This document shows positions 56,788-64,000 of a DNA stretch of 64,000 nucleotides, in pieces. The stretch covers positions 2,097,471-2,161,470 of the forward strand of contig NW_021167079.1 in NCBI RefSeq assembly GCF_003711515.1, in the 5' to 3' direction. The position numbers and the translations under genes are program-made. The first letter of the stretch is position 1, and every line of letters begins with the position of its first letter. The notes under the pieces were generated by a model. The model saw only the letters and a program-made list of their open reading frames with translations, was not told the DNA's origin and did not search any database. The stretch comes from Sodiomyces alkalinus F11. Its lineage: Eukaryota > Ascomycota > Sordariomycetes > Glomerellales > Plectosphaerellaceae.

Positions 56788-59111
56788 AAAAAACCCCGGA
56801 AGAGCGAGAAGTCGGAATTCTTTTTCTTTTCCCCATCCTTGAGTCCTTAATTCTTTCCCTTCTCGCAGCCTTATATGCCGGGCTATTGTTTTCTTTTCTC
56901 ACTCTCCCTTCTTCTGTTTTCTTTTCCTCTCTTGGAGTGTATGAGGGGCGGTTAGACATGGGGAATTTTCAATTATTATGCCTTAGGGTCCTCTCTTTAG
57001 GGGAAAGGAGTTTGTCGTTCCATGGCAGAGGTGTATATCTGACCTACACATGGCGGAGCGGCTTATGAGTCTGGGACCGTCGTTTACCGCACGGCGTTGG
57101 GGAGAGGAAAGGCGACGTGACATCACAGTTCCGATATCTTTATTGGTATTCTTATAGGTATTTCTTTTTTCCCTTTTTTTTCGTTTTGTTTTTGGTGTCT
57201 CTTTGGTTGAGAACCTCCACGGAGGCAGTTGAATGAGGGAGGCGAAACTGCCGGATAGAAAGATCATCTTTCATGTTGCTTAAGGCATTGGGGTCTAGTG
57301 GAATATGACCTACTCGTCGCCGAACCTTGGCAAGAAGGTTCTGTCTGCGACGAATAATTACCTATCCCCGAGTTAAATGATGCGATTGACTGAACGGTGT
57401 ATTGTGTTGGTAGGTGGCATCCCGCGGGCCGTTTTTGGACAAGTGTCTTGGTCTTGGGATGGCGTAGCCAGAGACGGTTAGGGCTGCTATGGAGTAGGAC
57501 TGCATGTTCCTGCATGAACCGGGCATTTTTCTTCTTGCATGACGAACCGACACCGACCTGGGATGTGCAACGTGGAGGACCAAAGCCTTGGATAAATGGC
57601 AGATTACCTCGGCGAGTTTTGCGTCTCATTCTGAATTTGGCCCCCTCCACTCAATTGGAATATGAAAAAGACCAGAAGGCTGGATTGTGATGAGAACCAT
57701 CTGTTCTCTTCCGTCAGTAGCTCCCTGTTGAAGAGGTGGCCAGTGAACATTACCGATGGTCGATGGGCACGTTTTTGAGCGAGGCCTTCTAGCATCTCTG
57801 AAAATGATCGCCGTTCCATGCTGCGTCGGTTTTTAGGACAAGTTGCACGACTGTACTCCTGATGTCTTGTGTACCTAGTTGGCAAGGGCTTTTGCCGTAT
57901 TTACCCCTATTGAGAACATTTCTGGTGACACCCACGATATTTCTGTCTCTATGGCGCTGTTGAAGCGTCCCTGCATGATGAGCAAGGCCTTGTCAGGGCT
58001 GACCTCCCTTCTTCCTCCGCTATATTTTATCTATGTCACGGTGATCATCCAGACTGCCAGCATGATGAGAAGGCAAACGAAAGCCAGGAGAATTTTACGG
58101 GATTTAACGGACCATAAGAGAACAATGGAAACGAATGACATGTTAAAATTACTCGAGGACAGCGGTGTCTACGTTAGGTAGTTCATTAAGGTAGGTACCT
58201 TACGGAGAGGGACGCTTCTTATTCGTGCTTCGGAGACTGAGGGTACGAGGTATTATCCATCTCACAGGGCTGAAAATGCGGAGAAGGTAGAGCCAGAACA
58301 CGTCATTGGAACTTTCGATCTTATCAGTTGCAGCCTCAGGCGTCGACATTCTTGCAACAAGGATAAGGTACTGTATAAGTGTACCGGGAGCGGTACCTTC
58401 CTACGAAGTAATTACTCCGTGTTCGCAGTACCTTTTTGAGGCCGAGTCGAGTCTCAGTGTAGCACCCTGACATTGTCTTGCACCGGATGTACGAATAACC
58501 ATTGACAAATATGTTAGCTAATTAATATTGGGTTCTCCACCTCGACCACCTTTACCGTAGGATGGCAGTCCGTATCTGTACAAAAGAAATCGCATTCTTA
58601 GTCACAATTATCAGGCGGGTTTGTCCCTGGAGGCTTTGGATTATCATGGTACCGGGGAGTCAACCTGGTTTGTACTTCGTACCTCTGAAGCCTTCATAAG
58701 GTAATTGAGCCCCGTACTGAGACTGCTACGACCACTGTAAATTTGGTGTTTTCTCCCCTCATTCTCCCCCAAACCTAACCTGCCCTTGTCGAACGACGTT
58801 TTCGGTACCTTTTATCTGGTGTACCTTTTCGCTTGCTCCCTTTTCCCTCTCTAACGTACGTACTCCATACGGAAAGTACGCCCCCCAATCCACGCCCACA
58901 CTCGCCTTTTCCCTTCTCCCTCAACCAGCTTACGACCTCTTTCCTTTTCGTAACTGCCACCCTATCATTATCAGCACTGGTTCCGACACCCAAGACGTTG
59001 CAAAAACACACAAACAAAAACACACCTTTGTTCATTCGAGACCCTATCGACTTGATATCGTCGCCCAACCAACGCAGTTGCATGGCCGGTCGCATGTAGG
59101 CCCTCAAGACC
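56788..59111. other. Intergenic region between phosphatase and demethylase genes
   Basis: No supported gene. A plus frame at about 57951-58181 (from 'MALLKRPCMMSKALSGL') has a hydrophobic stretch but no family resemblance or splice support. GGTACC-type motifs cluster at 58190-58440, and 58750-59000 is pyrimidine-rich promoter or leader of the demethylase. Confidence 0.45.
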
Positions 59112-62100
59112 ATGTCGTCCGAGGCCATCCGCGCCCCCGCGCAAGAAGAGCTCGTCTCTACCTCGGAGCCCGCGCTTTCCAACAACACCTACGACTCGAC
59201 CAGAGCTAATCATCATCACGACTCCGACCGCAATCCGAGTGAGCCTGCAACTACAGCCAACCATGCCGCTGTGGACGTCGACGACGTTACTGCTGATGCC
59301 GAGCCTGCCGAACCCGCTTTCCTTCATTCGCCCCCTGATAGCAACAACATGGCAAAATCCGAAGCCTCCGACTCGGAATTGAGCGACCTCGACGACGATG
59401 CCGTTGGCCTCGGGCCTGATGCCAACTCCGCCCCAGTCTCCGATTCGGTCCCCGATCCCGTCCCCGTTCCCGTCCCCCAGCCCGAGGAACTCAAGGCAGA
59501 AGATGACATCGGTGACATCGAGCCTGCTGACTGGTCTGGCCAAGTTCCCATCTTCCGGCCGACCATGCATCAGTTCAAAGACTTCAAACGATTTGTCTGT
59601 CCCGACCCATGCTCCCCGTTTTTTTCCTATTATCTTGCTACTTGTTTCCGCCCCTTGACCTCAAGACCCGTCTATGCTTTTTACTGACATTGACGTCAAT
59701 CGAATAGATGGAAAAAATCGACAGCTATGGTATGAAGTCAGGCATCGTCAAAGTCGTCCCTCCTAAGGAGTGGAAGGACTCCCTCCCCAAGCTCGACGCG
59801 CTTGTCAAACACATCAGGGTTCGAGATCCGATCAAACAGGATATTATGGGCTCCAACGGCACCTACCGCCAAGTCAATATCTTACACCAACGCTCCTACA
59901 ACCTGCCCCAGTGGCGGAAACTCTGCGATCAGAGCGAACATCAACCTCCGGCTCGACGAGGCGAGCGCCGCATTCAGGCTGATAGGCCCAAGCCCAAGCC
60001 CAAGCCCAAGCCTGCGCCGAAGCCCCGCGCTGCGGCCGTCGCCAAAACTACCGCCACCCCTGCCAAGACGCGTGGTCCAGGGAGACGGGGGAGGAAGAAG
60101 GGTGGCCGAGGTCGTCCCAAGCGCGAAGCGGAGCCCGAAGACCGTCCGTTGACCCCCGAATCCCCCCGACCCGACGAAGACGAGCCGACCATAAAGAAAG
60201 AAGCGATCGAATCCGTCGAGAACGATGATCCCGGCATGGAACTCGACGGGGATGACGAGCCGACTCCTACCACGGCCAGGATGGGCAGGATGGGTCGTAT
60301 GGGCCGCATGGGCGGTGCGGCGAAACCTGCCAAGGACACGACCCAGACCGTTTCTGCCCGCCGGAAGTACTGCCGCCGTGAGGGCTCAGCAATGATCGAC
60401 GAGGAGCTCTTCAAGGACTTCGATTACGATATGGACACTTCCGAGTACACCCCGGAGAGGTGCGAGGAGCTCGAAAGAGCCTACTGGAAGACTCTCACCT
60501 ACGCGCCTCCACTATATGGCGCCGACCTCATGGGCACCTTTTTCGATGAATCGACCGAGACGTGGAACCTGAACAAGCTGCCCAACCTCCTCGATGTACT
60601 GGGGACGAAGGTTCCTGGTGTCAACACGGCCTATCTTTACCTCGGCATGTGGAAGGCTACCTTCGCCTGGCATCTCGAGGATGTCGACCTCTACAGCATC
60701 AACTATCTCCACTTCGGTGCACCCAAGCAGTGGTATAGTATCGCTCAAGCCGATCTCCCCCGCTTCGAGGCCGCCATGAAGAACATCTGGCCCACTGAAG
60801 CCAAATCCTGTAACCAGTTTCTCCGCCACAAAGGCTTCTTGATCTCTCCGCAGCACCTCAAACAGCACTACAACATCACCGTCAATAAGTGCGTATCCTA
60901 CCCCGGCGAGTTCGTCGTCACCTATCCATATGGCTACCATTCGGGCTATAATCTGGGTTACAACTGCGCCGAGGCCGTAAATTTCGCTCTCGATTCTTGG
61001 CTGCCCATGGGCAAAGTCGCCAAACGGTGCGAGTGTGCCCAGGCCCAGGACAGCGTCTGGGTTGATGTATACGACATTGAGCGCAAGCTGCGGGGCGAGG
61101 AGACCGAGTTCGAAGAGACAGAGGAGGAGGAGGAGGAGGAGGAAGGAGAAGACGAGGACGAAGAGATGGTATCCGGTCTTCCAAGCCCTGCATCTAGTCA
61201 CACCGTCAAGATAAAGGTACCTTCTCGAAAGCGGAAGCGCGATGCCAAGGACAAGGATGCGAAGAAGAAGACTAAGAAGATCCGTCTCCGCGTCAAATCT
61301 CGTCCAGAGCCAGTTTGCTGTCTCTGCCCCAATGATTTGCCAGGTGCCGAGGTTCTGCCCACCGATGACGGGCGGAAGGCTCACCGAATGTGCGCCTTGT
61401 ACTTGCCAGAAACGTACATTGACACCGTGGATGGTAAGGAGGTGGTTGCCAATGTCGCCAATATCAACAAGGATCGTATGGACCTGAAGTGCTTGTTCTG
61501 CCGGTCGAAACGCGGCGCCTGCTTCCAATGCTCGCAGAACAAATGTGCGAGGGCATACCATGCCACCTGTGCTGCCGCGGCTGGTGTTTTTGTCGAAGAG
61601 GCCGAAGTGCCTGTTTTCGGCGAAGACGGCACCGAGTACAAAGAACAAGCCTTCGAGTTCAGTTGCCGATTCCACCGCACGAAGCGAGACAGGAAGCTGG
61701 GAGGGCACGTCTTGGAAGAAGACACGCGCATTCGAGACGCCGCCAGGGCTTTGCGAAAGGGCGACATCTGTCAGGTCCAGTATTACAGGGGAGACATATT
61801 TGCCGGTGTCGTCGTCGAGAATAACAGATCGGAGGAGACACTGCTCCTCGACGTCATCCCCAACAGGTACGTTACACCCAACAACGAACAAGACGATCAT
61901 CTGCTGATGAGAACCAGGGACCTCGTGGAGGTTGGGTGGAAATGGCTTCTGCTGCCTGATCCGGCCGATTATCGCCTTCCGAAGGCTTCCGTCAACGCGA
62001 TCCCTCTACCGTCGTCACAGAAAGCCAAGGATCGACTCAACGCGAAGCGTGTACTGGACGAGATTCCGAGGAAAGACGACCGGTTTGTGGACGGGGGCTT

Positions 62101-64000
62101 TACCTGGGCGGAGTTCAATACTTGCGACGAGTTCCAGAAGAACAAGGATCAGGCGAAGATCGACCTGGCGGCCAAGGACAACCAGGTCTGGTACTATCTT
62201 GGAGCGACGTCTACTGAAGCCAAGCCCCAGTATACCGAAAACCCGATGCTTTCACGTCACAACCCGAGGAGCAATTTTCTCGACAGCATCCCGAAACCGC
62301 CGAAGCCACCGAAGTTGGCCTCACAACAGGTCAACTCTCAGCGGCGCGCATCATATGTGCCACAACACCCATCTCCCTTGGCCAATGCTACTTCGTTGCC
62401 AGGCTCAGCCAATACTGCTGCTGCTGCTGTCAATCCGAGAAAGCCTTACGTATACAAACCCCGGAAACTCATCCAGCCCACATGGAATCACACATCATCT
62501 CAGACCTTCGAGGCGGAGCAGGTTGCGCCCAGGCAGTCAAGCTCGCCGTATCCACCCGGCCAGCAGCTCGGGTGCGGTACCGACCCACGCTTCCAAGGGC
62601 AGGATGGCCAAAGCTCTCAGGCTACCCAGTTCGTGTTCGCACCATCCTCCTATACTACGCACCCGACCTACCTGGCGTACACAAGCCCGCCCGGTCTGCC
62701 TCCTGCAGCCGCACCGGTAAGCCAGACACCGCCACAGGCACGCTGGGCCCCGCAGTCGGTGCAGCCACAGCAGAACCAATATCACGCCCCGCGTAGTCAG
62801 CAACAGGACGCTCGACAGATCCCAAGCCAACCCCACCAGGTTCTTCAGGGGGACGCTTCGAAGCAACAGCCGGCCCATGCCCCGGCCCCGGCGAGCCAAC
62901 CTCGCCCAGCATTATCAAGTCGGCCTGTCCAACCGCCGACACAACGGCGAACGACTCACGCTTCCACCGCGCAACACGAACCGTCAGTATACCAGAAATA
63001 CCCCTTCTTCAGAGCTCTTCACAATCGGTACATCCCATTTGTCGTGGCGCTAAAGACAAGAGGCAAACCAGCTAACTCGGGTTTTATAGTGACTCTAGCA
63101 CGTACAGGACGCCGTATATTCCAAGTTCTCTGGGAGGCGGTTTCACCAACGGATATGAAGGCAACTTCCGGGCTCACTTGCTCCAGTCCACGGCTGCGGG
63201 GCTGTACCGCACCGTTCGTCCCGGGTCATCAAACAACGCTACCAACACCACGTCCCATTGGTCTGCCGTTTCCCATAAGGCGTCCCAGTCTCCAGTCCCG
63301 CCGGGTCCCTCGGGGCAGCATCAATGCCAGGCAGGGAATGCAGCGTCTTCATCGGCTTCATCTGATGCCAGCTTGACTGGGCCCCAACAACTGGGATCGC
63401 CGGCACTGGCCCATACTCAGGCTCTCGATGGCCCGGGCCAGCCTTGTCAGGGGATGGGGATGCCTGGTGCCTTTGTTACCCCGACCACCAGTCAACTACA
63501 GTTTGGGGCAAATGGGAATTCTGCGTCGTTGGCGCCTCCTATCCCGTCTCAAAAACAGGATGTATCTCCAAATCAGGCCACGGCCTCCGGGGAAACCTTG
63601 ACGCCGACGTCCAACAGCCCCAGCATGACCAGCCGGCTGCGTACGTCAACCGTCGGACCCGATCCATCCGCCGTCGTATCTCCGCCCTCGGACTCGCATA
63701 GTCCATTAGCTACCTCCAACCCGGCCGCTGCCCACCAGACGCACCTCATCGACGGGAAAAATCTCTCCGCACCAAGGCCGGTGGGCCCGAAAGTCCAATA
63801 TAAGGTAGTGCAATCCCGGGCACGCCCAGATCAGCCATGTTTCGCATCGACAACTAACAGCAGGCCAGATACCTGAGAAAGAAACACCGGTGCCTCTGCC
63901 CCCAATGTATCTCGCGGCCATGAGAAAGACATCGACGACGGCAACAACCTCACCTCCGACAAACCCCAGTTCGGACCAGTTGATTAGTGTTGAGTTGAAG
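59112..64000 (+). CDS. JmjN/JmjC/PHD histone demethylase (KDM4, Rph1/Gis1 type), 3' end outside window
   Basis: Exons are 59112-59594, 59708-63027, 63090-63804 and 63869 to beyond 64000, giving at least 1550 residues. The family removes methyl groups from H3K9/H3K36 using Fe(II) and 2-oxoglutarate. JmjN ('VPIFRPTMHQFKDFKRF' joined to 'MEKIDSYGMKSGIVKVVPPK') is split by intron 1, whose donor is the unusual GTCTGT. JmjC carries the iron ligands His483 and Glu485 in 'FAWHLEDVDLYSINYLHFG' and His572 in 'YPYGYHSGYNLGYNCAEAVN', so it looks catalytically competent. An extended PHD follows at about 698-815 ('CCLCPNDLPG', 'CLFCRSKRGACFQCSQNKCA'), then a possible Tudor-like part ('DICQVQYYRGDIFAGVVVEN'). 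The remainder is low-complexity Gln/Pro/Ser-rich. Basic runs (alternating Pro-Lys, about residue 255-265) and an acidic run (EEEEEEEEGEDEDEE, about 633) occur. The stop at 63876 in the exon 3 frame is avoided by intron 3 (branch CAACTAACAG); exon 4 is open to the edge. Confidence 0.9.

Noticed and set aside
57951..58181. Short frame with a hydrophobic segment
   Set aside because: No family resemblance, splice partner or promoter context. A membrane micro-protein cannot be excluded but is not supported.
60512..61900. 462-codon minus-strand frame opposite the JmjC/PHD region
   Set aside because: The catalytic JmjC and PHD residues are on the plus strand; this is a mirror frame of conserved coding sequence.
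63178..63876. Separate 232-codon gene at the right edge
   Set aside because: It is exon 3 of the demethylase. A good intron (63028-63089) joins it in frame to the upstream exon, and another (63805-63868) removes its stop.
1..64000. CRISPR array, bacterial operon or plasmid origin
   Set aside because: No regularly spaced repeats of that type. Introns and gene families are fungal throughout.

Overview
The window is nuclear DNA of a filamentous ascomycete (Pezizomycotina, most likely a sordariomycete). The reasons are short spliceosomal introns (about 45-280 nt) with GT-AG ends and CTAAC/CTGAC branch sites, GC-rich coding sequence, fungal gene families (Osm1-type flavocytochrome, hexose transporter, Ctf4/Mcl1, Ski8, Uba2, DNA polymerase delta subunit 4, a KDM4-like demethylase, dihydrosphingosine-phosphate phosphatase), and two retrotransposons full of stop codons in the way typical of repeat-induced point mutation (RIP). 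The species cannot be named from sequence alone.

Layout. 0.8-6.0 kb: a small secreted fasciclin-domain protein (minus) and a 978-residue protein with AFNT-type repeats, a helical/glycine-zipper middle and tectonin-like propeller repeats (plus). 7.7-9.9 kb: fumarate reductase with a C-terminal cytochrome b5 domain. 9.9-13.9 kb: gene-poor, with a U6 snRNA-like fragment at 12.7 kb. 13.9-16.0 kb: sugar porter. 17.1-21.8 kb: a divergent pair, ctf4/mcl1 (minus) and an unassigned WD40 protein (plus), with a tandem MluI-box motif between them. 21.8-26.0 kb: no gene seen. 26.0-29.1 kb: large conserved 'gastric mucin-like' protein. 30.5-31.7 kb: ski8/rec14. 31.9-39.2 kb: complete but dead Copia element 1. 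39.5-42.3 kb: POLD4 orthologue, then queuosine-salvage (DUF2419) protein on the minus strand. 44.0-47.8 kb: uba2 and, tail to tail, a mitochondrial-type 3-oxoacyl-ACP reductase. 48.1-54.2 kb: dead Copia element 2. 54.7-56.8 kb: sphingoid-base phosphate phosphatase. 59.1-64.0 kb: JmjN/JmjC/PHD histone demethylase, cut by the right edge.

The genes are mainly housekeeping: replication (Ctf4, Pol delta small subunit), SUMO activation, chromatin demethylation, exosome cofactor/meiotic Ski8, lipid and redox metabolism. No biosynthetic cluster, CRISPR array or rRNA was seen. Exon borders below were worked out by hand from reading frame, splice signals and family resemblance.

The least ordinary items are the AFNT/tectonin protein, a possible antisense reading frame in Copia element 1, a mirror-image RIP boundary inside both LTR pairs, the U6-like relic, the paired MluI boxes upstream of ctf4, and a ski8 first coding exon that consists only of the ATG.
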